DNA of 64,000 bases from Phymorhynchus buccinoides (lineage: Eukaryota; Mollusca; Gastropoda; Neogastropoda; Raphitomidae), in contig CM065680.1 in the NCBI GenBank assembly GCA_017654935.2, forward strand, positions 37,521,648 to 37,585,647, in the 5' to 3' direction. Each line of letters starts with the position of its first letter. Within the stretch, counting starts at the first letter, position 1. The notes under the pieces are model-generated. The model worked only from the letters and a program-made list of their open reading frames with translations, was not told where the DNA came from and searched no databases. Of this stretch, positions 21,905 through 33,433 are shown piece by piece. A program made the translations under genes and the position numbers.

Positions 21905-22160
21905 CCGAGGAAACCCTCTACAAAGGATTCCCTCAACCCCCCATCTACAAGTTGTGGACCCCTCTACAAAGGGATCCACCTTAATAACACCTCATAAATA
22001 AATCTAACAGTTCCCTACTCAAAATCATTTACCCTACCCTTTCTTCTAAATAATACTAGTTCCCGCACATAAACTAACCCGAGGAAACCCTCTACAAAGG
22101 ATTCCCTCCATTCCCCATCTACAAGTTGTGGACCCCTCTACAAAGGAATCCACACTAAAA
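21905..22160 (-). repeat. Two copies of a ~75-bp block inside the LTR element
   Basis: The block ACCCTCTACAAAGGATTCCC ... CATCTACAAGTTGTGGACCC ... TCTACAAAGG(G/A)ATCCAC occurs at about 21910-21985 and again at about 22085-22155. Confidence 0.85.
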
Positions 22161-22385
22161 ACCCAATTATCCCTTTATGAAACTCGCACTCCCAGTCAAT
22201 ATTACTTATTAAAATACAAAAGAAAAATCTTCAAACAAACGTTTTAACAAGAACCTAGAAAACTTCAAATTACACCTAGACACAACAACTGGACACCCAC
22301 ATGACAGACACACAGCACACACTGGACACACTACGCCAACAACAGGTGTCAGGGACCCCCCGTGTCACCACAGGCCCAGGCACAG

Positions 22386-23190
22386 AGCCGCCGATCCCCC
22401 AATCCACCCCTCCTCTTCCATCCTCACTCCATCCAAACCTCCAATCCTCTTTTCCTCCTCTTCACTCCATCCAAACCTCCCATCCTCCTCTCCATCCACA
22501 CCTCCCATCCTCCTCTCCATCCAAACCTCCCATCCTCTCTTTTCTCCAATCCTCTCTTTTCCTCCTCTCCACTCCATGCAAACCTCCAATCCATTCTTTT
22601 CCTCATCTCCTCTTCCATCCTCACTCCATCCAAACCTCCCATCCTCTCTTTTCCTCCATGCAAACCTCCAATCCTCCCAGTCCAATCCTCTCTTTTCCTC
22701 CTCTCCACTCCATGCAAACCTCCAATCCTCCCATCCTCTTTCTTTTCCTCCTCTCCTCTCCATTCTCACTCCATCCAAACCTCCCATCCTCTCTTTTCCT
22801 CCTCTCCATCCTCACTCCATCCAAACCTCCCATCCTCCTCTCCATCCAAACCTCCCATCCTCCTCTCCATCCAAACCTCCCATCCTCTCTTTTCTCCAAT
22901 CCTCTCTTTTCCTCCTCTCCACTCCATGCAAACCTCCAATCCATTCTTTTCCTCATCTCCTCTTCCATCCTCACTCCATCCAAACCTCCCATCCTCTCTT
23001 TTCCTCCATGCAAACCTCCAATCCTCCCAGTCCAATCCTCTCTTTTCCTCCTCTCCACTCCATGCAAACCTCCAATCCTCCCATCCTCTTTCCCCCCCTC
23101 TCCTCTCCATTCTCACTCCATCCGAACCTCCCATCCTCTCTTTTCCTCCTCTTCACTCCATGCAAACCTCCACTCCCCCCCAATGTCATC
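22386..23190. repeat. CT-rich tandem and higher-order repeat
   Basis: Short units of the form CTCCATCCAAACCTCCCATCC recur throughout. On a larger scale a segment is duplicated with a 350-bp offset (for example CCATTCTTTTCCTCATCTCC at 22591 and again at 22941). The plus strand is almost free of G. The three plus-strand frames of about 300 codons here are artefacts of this composition. Confidence 0.92.
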
Positions 23191-23229
23191 CCTCCCAAAT
23201 ACCCCCCCCCCCCCCCCCATTTTTTAAAT

Positions 23230-25870
23230 TTTATATTATACCCGGGGTTTGCATATGGTTTGAAAATAAAAAATATCAAAAGAATTAAACTCATGCTTAA
23301 AATAAACCAAAATAGAAATCAAATCGGAAAAAACAAACCACAGGTAACAAAGGGGCGAAGGAATAATGAAAAATTAACGGGAAATCCTCTTGCAGTTAGA
23401 ATTAGTAGACATTTAGTGTCGTTATTATTGTATATAAATTTATTAATGGAATTTTTTGCAACAACTCAAATTCAAAATATGAAAAATAAAATTTAATGAA
23501 TACATCCCCTTCAAGACAAAAATTATGAATTTTAAATTAGATTTGCAAATAACAATCAGGTTAAAATATTATTATAGATTCACTTTGCTTTCAAGTAATT
23601 GTACCCCTACATGCAGTTCTTTTTTTTTAACTCAACATGAACAGAAATTACAATAAAACAAAAACATAGCTTCATTTCCAAACATTACAATTTTTCCTAT
23701 CTTGTTTTAAATTTCCATTAATTTACATTAACCGTTCTCATATAAGGGAAGTCCTCACGGGCACAGAATTCCTACTGACTCTTCCGTGAATACCTCCTTA
23801 TATTTTAATTCTGACAATAACCTTCATCTACCAAATCCAAGTATCAAACCTCCCTGATTATCCCTCCACCGAGTAACAAGGCCTGCACAAAGTTAAGGAC
23901 AATGAAGATTGAGCTGTTAAACCTCCTTTAGCTGGCGAATAAGTATCTGACCAAACAGGCCCCGGCTGAGTGGCCACCACACAGACCCCTTCTGTGTGGA
24001 CTCACAGACCCCGGCTGTGAGAGCGACACTACCCACACTTGCCAGACGAACAGCTAACTGAACAGGTAATCTTAGTCAGGGTTACACCCATGTGTTATCA
24101 CTCCGGTGGAAAACACCTGAAAATATCCCCAGCCAAGACCCTTCTGCTTCTACTAAAATTTAGAATGATATTGAGTTGCTTAATGTTGTTCTCGTGTAAG
24201 TTAAAATTCATGGTCACAGTATTCTTACTAACTTCAGATCGTTCTTCAAATGCCCATGAAACAGTACTACTATCCACTATCCAACACCTCTCCCCTCCTC
24301 TATAGACATAAATAATGCAAACTTTGGTATGCACCGGAGCAGAGAGCCAAAAAGTGCACAATTCCTGTTAAACCTCCCCTCCCCCAATTGTGTTGGATCC
24401 AACATCCCTCCCTCCTTTTTCCCACTTGTGCCTTTTCATTCTGTAGCTTCCTCAGCTGACACGCCATCATTAAACATGACAGTCTTCCCATCTCGCCTTC
24501 TTCTCCTCCCCCTCTCCACTTTCCCCATGGAGTCTCTTTCGTCCCTCCTTAAACCTGTGCCGACTTTTCCTCTCATCCCCTCCTCCTGCTCTAATCATGG
24601 CATTATCTTAGTAAGATCTCGATTTTGCTAACATTCACCCCTTGCGTTCCATGCCTCTTCCATGCGTAGCATCTTACCTTTAATTGGGGCAACAACCTTT
24701 ATCGATCATAACCAGCCGAAAACTCTCCCTGATTCCCAATTAAATCAAGTGGCCCCGTTATCTGATAAGTTCGAAAAAGATTGAACTAGTTTAATTATAT
24801 GCCTCCCCTCCTCTAACTGTTCCTCCTAACCCTCCTCCTTCTCCTCCCCCAAAAGCCGGTAAATAGCCTCCCGCCATGGATCCCTTTCCATGCTCGTGAG
24901 CCCTACTCACACTTGCCCCAATACGAACAACTATCAGGCATGTCAATAATCATTTTAGAGAACCAAAAAATAGAGAAAATATAACCTAATTGCTACCCAC
25001 ACCATCTATCTTATACCCTGTTGCTAACTAGGACTCATGTCGAAGCATGAGATATATCCCAAAAAAAACTTGAGATACAAGCCCAGGGTAATAAATATTA
25101 TAGAAAGTAGCCTTGCTTAGCTGAAGTGCACTCAATAAAGGAGACTCCATCCTTTTAGATTGCTAAAACATAGTGGAATGTGCTGTCAAATATTAATGTT
25201 TACTAAATTTTATTTGCTCTTTATCTTATTATTTTCATGTGTAGGATCATGAGTGGAAAACATTTAAATTGTTTTTAGAGGACAACTAACATACATAGTT
25301 TGTTTATGATCAACTTGGAGTTGGATAAAATTAGTTAATTATACCAGGTCTGCACTACCCAATATAAATTAAAAATGCTCGCTTAGATAAAAACTTGAAC
25401 GGCCAATTCTTATCTTTATCCCACTCGTAAAGAGCTGACGAGTTACAGAGGAGTAAAAATTCAAGTAATGATGTAACCCGGAACTGCGGTCAGAAAATGG
25501 ATTAGGTAAAAATGGAAGCAATACCGCCTCTCTCCCCTTACCCTCAAACAAATTTAACACCAAAAATCTTATATTTTAAAACTTCCACTCATACTAGTGA
25601 AAAGTTCCAGTACTCCAAGCTTAATCCTTCCACAAACCATAGTATGGTTAATCCTTCAAAGGTTAAAATAATACCATCCAGAAAAGGGCACAACCCCAAT
25701 AAAAGAAAATAAATCTTAAAAGTTATCTTTTCCTACGCTACAAAGGAGTCCACAGGAAGAGAACCCAAACTAACAAAATTACTAGCCACACCCCAAGCCT
25801 CCCCCCCCCCCCCTTCCCTTTTCCCAAAGCCTCCTCCCCCCTTTCCTTCGCCTTGGTCCCCTCTTTTATT
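23230..25870. other. Interior of the LTR element, no gene recognised
   Basis: C/A/T-rich, G-poor plus strand. No retroviral-type protein motif was found in any frame. Short frames near 24100-24360 and 25370-25560 have no recognisable domain. Confidence 0.6.
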
Positions 25871-25872
25871 TC

Positions 25873-26135
25873 CCAGAGCCTGCGATTTCGAGGCCCCCCT
25901 TAAACCTGGCAAACCATGCCGAGTCAAGGGTACTGCCTCGAATCAATAGCTCCAAGACAGCCTATTCCCAAACCACCCTTCCATTCCCCCTCCTTCCCAA
26001 CCTTTCTTGCCACCCTAACCATCTTTTTCCCCCCAAAAGAGCCCGCGATTTCAAGGCCCCCCTCAAACCTGGCAAACCAAGCCGAGTCAAAGGGTACTGC
26101 CTCGAATCAATGGCTCTGAGACTGCCCATTCCCAA
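25873..26135. repeat. Two copies of a ~95-bp block inside the LTR element
   Basis: Blocks containing GCGATTTCGAGGCCCCCCTT, AAACCTGGCAAACCA and TCAAGGGTACTGCCTCGAAT occur at about 25880-25975 and 26043-26130, separated by C-rich DNA. Confidence 0.85.
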
Positions 26136-26977
26136 AAGAAAAAACAAATTTCAACACGAGATGCAGGTGACCAGGTGACCTAGACCCCAGTTATATCTAT
26201 GTCACCCTTAATCATAGTCCACTGATGTTAATAACTCCACATGATCCTACACAGGTTCAAGAGCATGTCTAAGAATTGTTTTTATAATTCCACCATGGTA
26301 ATAAATTATTATTTATTTATTTTAAATTAATCTATTTAAGTTTGGAAACAAATCACAGTTCACAAAACAATGCAGCAAAAATAACGAAATTGAACAAAAT
26401 CGAAAAACGAATGGGTCAACCTACTCACAGTTGACCCACCTTCCTTTTTCTCCCTGCCAGTTCTCCACTGTTGTCTCACCAACACCTCTTCTTTCCCTGT
26501 ACTCTTTTCATAGATCTTCAACTACCTGCAAACTTCTCTCTTCCATTAAAATCCAAAATAAACTCGTACTATATTAAAGTATTCCCTCCCCCTTTACTAT
26601 TTAGCCTACAAAATTAAAAGAACTCAATGCCCAAAAAGTTAGTAATTTTGTTTTATTCCAATCGAAAACGAGGTCGCCCTTGTAGTGCCAAAATCGCTAC
26701 ACTAACGCGCGAAAATCCTAAACGACCGTCTGCCCAAAATATTTAGATCTAGACTAATTAAAATTTAATAAATTCTACAAACTTCCCATTTACCCAAATC
26801 TTCTCCATAAATTATTCTAAACAAAGTACGTTTTCAATATTTTAGCAACCTCTTACTCAAAACAACTTTCAATTACGATCGAAAATAATTATGTTGAACT
26901 TGAAGCTGCTTGATGAAGCAGACGTTAATTTTTCTAGAGCCACCCTACTCAACTACCCCCGCATACGATATTATTTT

Positions 26978-26990
26978 GTCGGCGACGCCA
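26978..26990 (-). other. Possible primer-binding site
   Basis: The minus strand reads TGGCGTCGCCGAC one base inside the 5' LTR. A leading TGG is expected because tRNAs end in CCA. The match to a specific tRNA was not determined. Confidence 0.45.
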
Positions 26991-26991
26991 T

Positions 26992-27268
26992 TTTAGTGAA
27001 TCCCTACTCTTAACCTCCCCCTACCCTCCCATCCCAACCCCCGCTTCTATCTACATCGCCTTACATCCTCACCTCGCACCCTCGTCGTGGCCACCTCTTC
27101 AGTTCGTCCCCATCTTGCCGCCCGGTCCGGTCTTCTCTCGCGTCTCTCAGCCTCCCCCAAGCCTCATTCCCGCCTCTCATTCTCTCTCGCGTCATTCATA
27201 CATGCACGCGCACCCATTCTCGCCCTGCCCCCTATCCTACAAATTACCCCCCTTTGACCCTTACCACA
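26992..27268 (-). repeat. 5' LTR of the nested LTR element
   Basis: The identical partner of 21032-21308. A run of CT-rich and CTCTCGCGTC motifs gives it an asymmetric base composition. As the upstream LTR on the minus strand it should carry the element's promoter; no TATA box was identified with confidence. Confidence 0.92.
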
Positions 27269-28109
27269 ATATCTCGCGAGACGCATGTGCGCAGAGAGCA
27301 ATAGAATCTGTGCAGTTCTGTACCGCACCCGCCATTTTTTCACTCAGTTTCGAGTCTGTAGAGAGAATGACGTCACACGCTCGCGCAGTGGCAGTGGCAG
27401 CGGCAGCTTTGATGATCGCCTGCTGAATGTGCTGATACTTCAAATCTGTTCTCACAGCCGCGTCTGGAAGTTTGTTCCAAATTCCAAGGTTGACAATTGG
27501 CACAACGAGGCGTGCGCAGTTTTCCGGTCTGTTGTAGATTTCAAATTTCTTCTTTTGGTCTGCAGCTTTGAGTTTCTCCTTGAAGCGACCGTCAATTATT
27601 TTCGCCAGTCCTGGTAGCACTTTTTCTCCAAGTTTCTCTTCTTCAGAATCGATCTCTGCCGCGATCCTTTCTAGTAATTCAATGTCGTGATGGACTTCTT
27701 GATGGTCCGGTTCTTGAGTGCTGTATGTTTTCACCAGGTTCTCTTCTAAATCGTCAAGATTCGATTCTTCATCATTGACAACAATGGTGTTGTCCGGTTC
27801 AGATGAGCGAAACGACCGCGCTTTCTTTGGGTCACTTGGGCCCGCGTGCGCGTCCGAGATGGCGCGATGAACAAGGTTGCCGAGAGCCTCGAATTTCTTT
27901 GACCAATTTGCATCCAATTCTTGCACCATTTTCATAATATCCTCGGGTTTCGGGGCTATGGGTTTGGAAATGCCCTCCCGCGAACTCGGAGAATCCATGG
28001 CTTCTGGTAGAGCCACGAAATTGACCGCTGAATAGGGTCGACCGGTTATTAGTTCAGTAGGCTTCTGAGAAGAGCCGACCGGCCAATTTAGATTCCCAGC
28101 GCGAGTCAA
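27269..28109 (-). pseudogene. DIRS gag, N-terminal part
   Basis: The open frame begins at or before 28109. The first ATG in frame is at 27998 (MDSPSSREGISKPIAPKPED), a plausible start because the upstream codons begin at TTG. The protein is acidic in its middle (DEESNLDDLEEN, ELLERIAAEIDSEEEKLGEK) and then has an ordered segment (KKFEIYNRPENCARLVVPIV, GIWNKLPDAA). This order resembles gag-like ORF1 proteins of animal DIRS elements, which coat the RNA. It is cut by the nested LTR element after ...ASREI. Confidence 0.85.
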
Positions 28110-28346
28110 ACGATGGTAATGAATAAAGCAGTCTCTTGAAATGTGAAATGAAAAGCACTGACCTGATTTCCGACGAGTAGAACGTCACAAACACACACAC
28201 ATAGAATTTAGACCATTCTTACAAGCTTAAACAACTTAGGATGGGACAATAACTCAAACACAAAACTTATATTCTACGGAGCACTTCTGGCTGTGTCTGG
28301 CACCTCCGGAATCCTGGCGCGAACTGGCTAATCCGGCGGGCGCGCA
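28110..28346 (-). other. DIRS leader between right terminal repeat and gag
   Basis: No open frame of note. It contains a short AC tract and GC-rich sequence next to the terminal repeat (CCGGCGGGCGCGC). It is probably the transcribed leader of the DIRS element. Confidence 0.5.
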
Positions 28347-28400
28347 TCTCACGTTTTCACTTGGTCAGAGTGTGTATACCTCTGACCAATCAGCATACGA
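28347..28400 (-). repeat. DIRS right terminal inverted repeat
   Basis: Complement of 17621-17675. Outside it the sequence becomes ATT-rich (28411-28437). Confidence 0.9.
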
Positions 28401-28773
28401 GATATAAATGTTATTAATTATTATTATTATTATTAGGCCTACTGACTGATTTTATTTATAATAATGGCTCTGACAGTCTGAGCAAAAAAAGCTAATGTCT
28501 TGATTTTGCGATGCGGAAACTAATGGAAAGTGGCCTTGGAACCAATTTTTAAAATTAAAATTCTGGAATGGTCATAGTCCAGACAATGTTTCATATCTAA
28601 ACATCAATTACATGTATGTTCTTGGGGATGTTTATCCTGACCCATGCCCAATGGTCTTCACTCAAACCTTTATAATTTATTCAATCTTCTATTGTTCTTG
28701 GTCACGCCGTCTAATCAGACTATCAGTGACTTGGAGATTGCACAATGCTTTACTGACATTACTAACAAAAAAT

Positions 28774-29258
28774 GTAACCTCTTGACTGCGTAGGACGAAT
28801 CCGCTCGTCCTAGAGCGGGCGTTTCCGGCTTGACTGACAATGCTGACGACGAGTCCGTTCGTCCTCGTCACATGCGTTTATATTGGCAAGGTTAAAGGGC
28901 CAGCATTGCGGTGTTAGAGAAAACAAATTGTACAGCTGAAAAGTAGAGTTATTTCCCTTTCGTTTGATACCTATTATGGGATACCTTGCCGCAAATGCGC
29001 GTGTGTGCACGACCTGTTTTCATCAAGTTTGAGCGAAGTAGACTTCACTGAGTTCACACGCTCTCTGGTTTGACAAAGTAGGATTGCATTGAAAAAGTTT
29101 TGACAATTCTGCAAGATATCGACTCTGATGACGAGGATTTCGATCCAGATAACATTGAGCATAAATCGAGTGTTGATGGTGATGATTTTGATTGTGCTGA
29201 TAGCCCAGCACTGGCGGATTGACTTCCAGCCTACTCGGCTCAGCAGTCAAGGGGTTAA
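28774..29258. mobile_element. Possible ~485-bp TTAA-type element
   Basis: The left end GTAACCTCTTGACTGCG and the right end (complement TTAACCCCTTGACTGC) are inverted. The left TTAA is degraded. The interior shows two short GACGAG..GTCCGTTCGTCCT-type inverted blocks. It is probably related in type to the piggyBac-like MITEs. Confidence 0.55.
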
Positions 29259-29299
29259 AAAAAGAGAAAAGTAATGAAAAGATAAATATACCCTATCTT

Positions 29300-29622
29300 C
29301 ATTTTCTTCGTTCACTCAGACACTGAGACAGTTTCCTGTCATATGAGCGTAGATGCGTCATGCTGCCGTTATGCACCTAACTAAGAAATAGGCCCAGCAT
29401 GTCTGACTTCGGCTGAAGAAATCTTTGTAAGAATTTGTAGAAAAAAAAAAAAGGCAGGAGAATGGACCAGTGAGATAGAAAGATAGCAGATGACAGTAAG
29501 CAAAGGGAAAAGGCAGAGTCAGAGAGAATGACAGAATTAGAGGAAGTTACAAGCACAGAACTTCCAGAAGGTGGGGTAAATATTTGTACAAAAGACCCCC
29601 TGGTATCCCCATGGGGGGATTA
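29300..29622 (-). mobile_element. GAA-tailed SINE, tail type B
   Basis: A reversed copy. Its head (complement of 'ggggataccagggggtcttttgta') lies near 29590-29620, and its tail block (GTCATATGAGCGTAGATGCG, CTAAGAAATAGGCCCAGCAT) at 29335-29410. It is the same family as 53501-53812 and 54730-55075. Confidence 0.8.
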
Positions 29623-30215
29623 CCCTATCTTAAATGGTGTGTGTTTGTGGACCATAAACCTTTATTTCGCATATCCAGGCAAGACCAATTTGGCTACCGT
29701 AGCGGTCCCCAGGGGCAAGCCCCAACCGGCACAGCTCCAGCCCTTCATTTACCACTACTTTGATCTATGGCCCCCTAACCCTATCTTGATTTTTAGAATA
29801 ACATTTTGTTGAGCTCCATCTTGGATGATAGGACTAGGAGGGAGCCTCAGCTACTGCAACCGGAAGGGAATTCCACACAGGAATAGTCCTGGGGAAAAAA
29901 CTACTTGAAAGTGTTTGTATTTGTTAATATCTGTTGCAATTTGAGGGAGTGGTTTGGTCTGGTGCAAGTGTTTCCAGGAAGGAGGTGTTGTTCAGCAGGG
30001 ATGTCAACAAAAGAATTCACGATCTTGTACATCATGATGGTCTGATGCAGAGCTTCAGATTGTTTTCAGACTTCATGGGTCATATGACCCCTGACTACAG
30101 AAATGAGGGGTCATTTTTTAAAATGATGGACCAGTAATGTGTTAGTTGTTACTGAAACTTTAAACCTAAATTTCAGTACAATGCTGCAATACAATAATAG
30201 GCCTACACGCATGTG

Positions 30216-30241
30216 CCCCCCCCCCCCCCCCCCCCCCCCCC
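30216..30241 (+). repeat. Poly-C run
   Basis: About 26 consecutive C. Its length in the assembly may be unreliable. Confidence 0.9.
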
Positions 30242-30564
30242 ATATTAAGTGTATTATTATACACAGTAAGTATATAAACACAACAGAACTTTAATTTATT
30301 GCCATAAAAAGTCATGGTAATATTTGGCATATAATTATATATTGATAAGAGAAACAGTCACACTCACAGACACAAAGAAATGTTAGGTGTTTTGTGTAGC
30401 CCATAAATTTACTTTATTACAGTCATGTACTGTAGTCTAGTTGTAGATGTAGAAAAAAGAAAAAGACCATGCAAGTTTTTGTGCTTACAAAACAAACTTA
30501 AATATTGAATGACGTAATGCTATGACGTATTTGTGACCTGATGGAAAAAGAAATCTGAATGAAA

Positions 30565-30570
<6 letters not shown>

Positions 30571-30653
<83 letters not shown>
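30571..30653. repeat. (TC)n microsatellite
   Basis: About 41 TC dinucleotides without interruption. The minus-strand Arg/Glu frame across it is an artefact. Confidence 0.95.
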
Positions 30654-30655
<2 letters not shown>

Positions 30656-31851
30656 CTCTCTCCTCATTCTTAATGATTGGCATTCGCCAGATAGGCGCAT
30701 TACATTTACAAGGTGTAAACATGCGTCATTTTTAAAAATTATGCGTGAATGGCACGGGCGCGCCAACAATCTGAAGCTCTGCTGATGTTTTGTCCACGTT
30801 GATTCCCATTGCATATCATTGATACTAGCTGGTATAATCATACAGCTGGTCACATATCTTGCTGCTCTTTGCTGCACAGCTTTGATCTTCCATGTCAGCT
30901 CTTTGGTGTGAGGATTCCAGACTGTAGAGCAGTACTCAACATGGGGGAGCACAAGAGTGTTATATCATATGTGCGTTTGATTTTGGGGTAATTCCACCAC
31001 GCTAATTGCCTTTTTTGATATCTTGTTTATGTGGACTTTCCAGTTTAGATAATTAGAAATCTCCCCTCCAACTCCAAGATACTTGGTGATGGTGGTTTTC
31101 TCTAAACAGTGACTTTTTAGATGATTGTTAAGGCTTGCGGGACCTGGAGCAAGTTACGGTGGTGCATTTCTGTGGATGGAACTTCATGCCCCATCGTTTC
31201 TCCCAAGCAGCTAGGGTGTTCAAATCTTCTTGGAGTACTTGACAATCCTCTTTGTGTCAGATATATCTCTGTAAACAATACAGTTGTCTGCGAAAAGGCC
31301 TGTCCTGGATTTCAGCAGGTCAGGCAGATCGTTTATAAGCATAACGAATAGTAGCGGGCCTAGGACTGTTCCCTGTGGGTCACCACTGATGACAGCTGTT
31401 GAGTCTGATTTGGTACCATCGACGATGACCTGCTGGGTGCGGCTCGACAGGAATGCCTTGGTCCACATGAACATAGTTCCCTGGATGCCATAATGATGGA
31501 TCTTACGGAGTAGGCGCTCATGAGGCCTAATTCGAGAAATCCAGCACAATCATGTCGGTTTGGATGCCTTTGTTCAGGTTTGAAGCAGTTTCATGAACTA
31601 AAGGTGACGAGTTGAGTCTCACAGCTTCTTCTAGCCCTAAGCAAGCCATGTTGACAGTCTGTTAGGATGTTATGACTGGTGAGGTGTCGCATGATATTAC
31701 TTGCGATGATGTGTTCTTGAATCTTGCATATCAAACAAGTTAGGGGCACTGGTTGGTAGTTTGCAGCGCAATTTCTGTCCCCCTTTTTTAAGATGGCAGA
31801 GACGTGGTCACACAGGATGCATGCTGTCACAACACAGTTTACTCTCATCAA

Positions 31852-33400
31852 ACAGTGGAGGCTTCATTTAAACATGACCTTGTTTGGGCTTTTGTTGTAT
31901 CCAAAGAGCTTTTTATCCAACGGAAATTAGGTATCCAATTTCATCTGGATAGAGTGAGAAAATGGAGCAAAGTGTTTTTCCCAAGGACACCGCACCAATC
32001 CAAACGGGACTCAAACTCTTTTTTGAGCAGCCTTTCTTCTTTGTCGGTGGAAGGCAGGCGTGATCGTGAACTACCGGCTTTGTCTTGTTGCATTAGATTA
32101 TTTTATTACTACATAAACTGATAAAGACATTTTCTTTTAGTTACTTGAACCACTTTTGAATGTCCTGAGAATTTTTTATTTGATTGTTTATTGATTTGAT
32201 TTGTTTTTCAATAGGCTGACCTGAGACAGTGAGAGTGAGACGTATTTCAGAAGCGCATGGAAGGGTAGCTGCTATGTAGCAAAGCTAGGAAGGTGTTTGA
32301 TTGGACACTTATGCATGCGCAAGCGCACACACGCACATATACATGCACACGCATGCACACACACACACATACACACACACGTGCACACCCACGCACGCAC
32401 ACGCACGCACACACATACACTCTCACACTCCCTCACACCAGCTTCACACGATATGAATGTGTCAGTACACCAAACACTAGGTCACACAGAAACCCAGACA
32501 CTTTTGTATCAAACAACAACACTTAAGGCTCTTGGAAATGTCCATCTTAGTCAGCCACACAGACAATAGGATGAAAGAGAGCGGGGGGAAAAGACTACCT
32601 AAAATATAAAAAAGGAAAAAAGAAGGGAGAAAAAGAAGAAAAAAAAGAAAAAGAAAAGAAGAAAAAAGAGAAAAGGAACTAGCAAAAAAAAAGGAAGGAA
32701 GGAAAAAAGAAAAGAAAAGGAAAACAATGAAGGCGGAAGTGGTGGTGGGTTGCATGATGAGTGAGCAAGGTAGCGGAGAGCGGATGAATGATTGGGTGTG
32801 GTGTGAGAGTTACATATTTGTTTTAATGTAAATTTGTTTCATATTTTGATTTAATATTTTTATTTTGATATATCTCATCTTATTTTGCACGGTGGAAGAT
32901 GTTTCCATGTGCGTTGTACAATGCCAATGGACAATAAAGAAACATGACTATTTTGTAGCAAACCTAGCCGCTAACAATTGCTAAATGATATAATGGCAGC
33001 AGAGTTTCTGTTCGAATCAATCTACATTTGACCGTTGTTTGATTTTGTTTAGCAACTTGAGGGATTTTCGACGAGTTGAGTGTTGATTATTATTAATACG
33101 CTGGCGATTGTACGGCTGTTTCAAACTGCCATTTTCCCATATTTTTGCTAGTTTTACTCGGCTGATTTGAAAACAATTAATTTGCTAGCCAATCAGAAGC
33201 GCATGTCTGTGCTTAATCGCTTTATGTCATTTTAGTTTTTTTAGCTATTTTGTGGTATTTGCTTTTAAAGTTTTATTTTTCCTTAAAGCTAGTAGATTAT
33301 TGATCATCTCCAAGAAGTAATGATGAATGTAAGTTGAGCACATTAAAAGTGTAGAGGAGTGTGTATTAATTAGTTACAAAATTTCGTTTCCACACTTTTA
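31852..33400. other. No gene recognised
   Basis: It contains an (AC)n block at 32320-32430 and a purine-rich tract at 32600-32730. The signal-peptide exon of the CX-module gene could be here or further upstream; none with a hydrophobic start and a donor was convincing. Confidence 0.45.
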
Positions 33401-33433
33401 TAATTAATCTTTTCTTTCTTTTTTTCTTCTTTT

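Larger units (their letters stand above)
21032..27268 (-). mobile_element. 6.24-kb non-coding LTR element (LARD-like) inserted in DIRS gag
   Basis: Two identical 277-bp LTRs, a 4-bp target duplication (ATAT), a polypurine tract by the 3' LTR, and TGGCGTCGCCGAC one base inside the 5' LTR as a possible primer-binding site, all in minus orientation. The 5.7-kb interior has no gag, protease, RT, RNase H or integrase frame on either strand; its longest open frames are Ser/Pro/Leu repeats from CT-rich tandem DNA. This matches large retrotransposon derivatives, which need proteins from an autonomous partner. The tRNA for the primer site was not assigned. Confidence 0.85.
17621..28400 (-). mobile_element. 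DIRS-type tyrosine-recombinase retrotransposon (with nested LTR element)
   Basis: Terminal inverted repeats of about 55 bp: the left copy (17621-17675, beginning ATCGTATGCTGATTGGTCAG) matches the complement of the right copy (28347-28400). Between them on the minus strand lie gag, RT, RNase H, a Dam-like methyltransferase domain and a tyrosine recombinase. This is the gene set of DIRS elements, which lack integrase and protease and have inverted rather than direct long repeats (family knowledge). Without the 6.24-kb insertion at 21032-27268, plus one 4-bp target copy, the element is about 4.5 kb, within the usual DIRS range. At least four frameshifts make this copy defective. Confidence 0.93.
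29815..31851 (-). pseudogene. Decayed LINE with reverse transcriptase (Jockey/CR1 group)
   Basis: Minus-strand fragments in order: NYQPVPLTCLICKIQEHIIA (31.8 kb); DPQGTVLGPLLFVMLINDLP and FADNCIVYRD (31.2-31.5 kb), where the expected FADD box reads FADN; LPHVEYCSTVWNPHTKELTW and IKAVQQRAARYV (30.9 kb); and TIPVWNSLP near 29860. This is the normal order of a non-LTR reverse transcriptase followed by its C-terminal region. Stops, frameshifts, a long (GA)n tract at 30571-30653 and a poly-C run interrupt it, so it is dead. Confidence 0.85.

Noticed and set aside
22301..23496. Three overlapping plus-strand frames of about 300 codons, rich in Ser, Pro and Leu
   Set aside because: All three frames are open because the DNA is a G-poor CT-rich tandem repeat with few stop codons. 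No non-repetitive domain is present.
30485..30952. Minus-strand frame ending in a long Arg/Glu alternation
   Set aside because: The first part is a LINE C-terminal remnant. The Arg/Glu part is simply the (TC)n tract and not protein.
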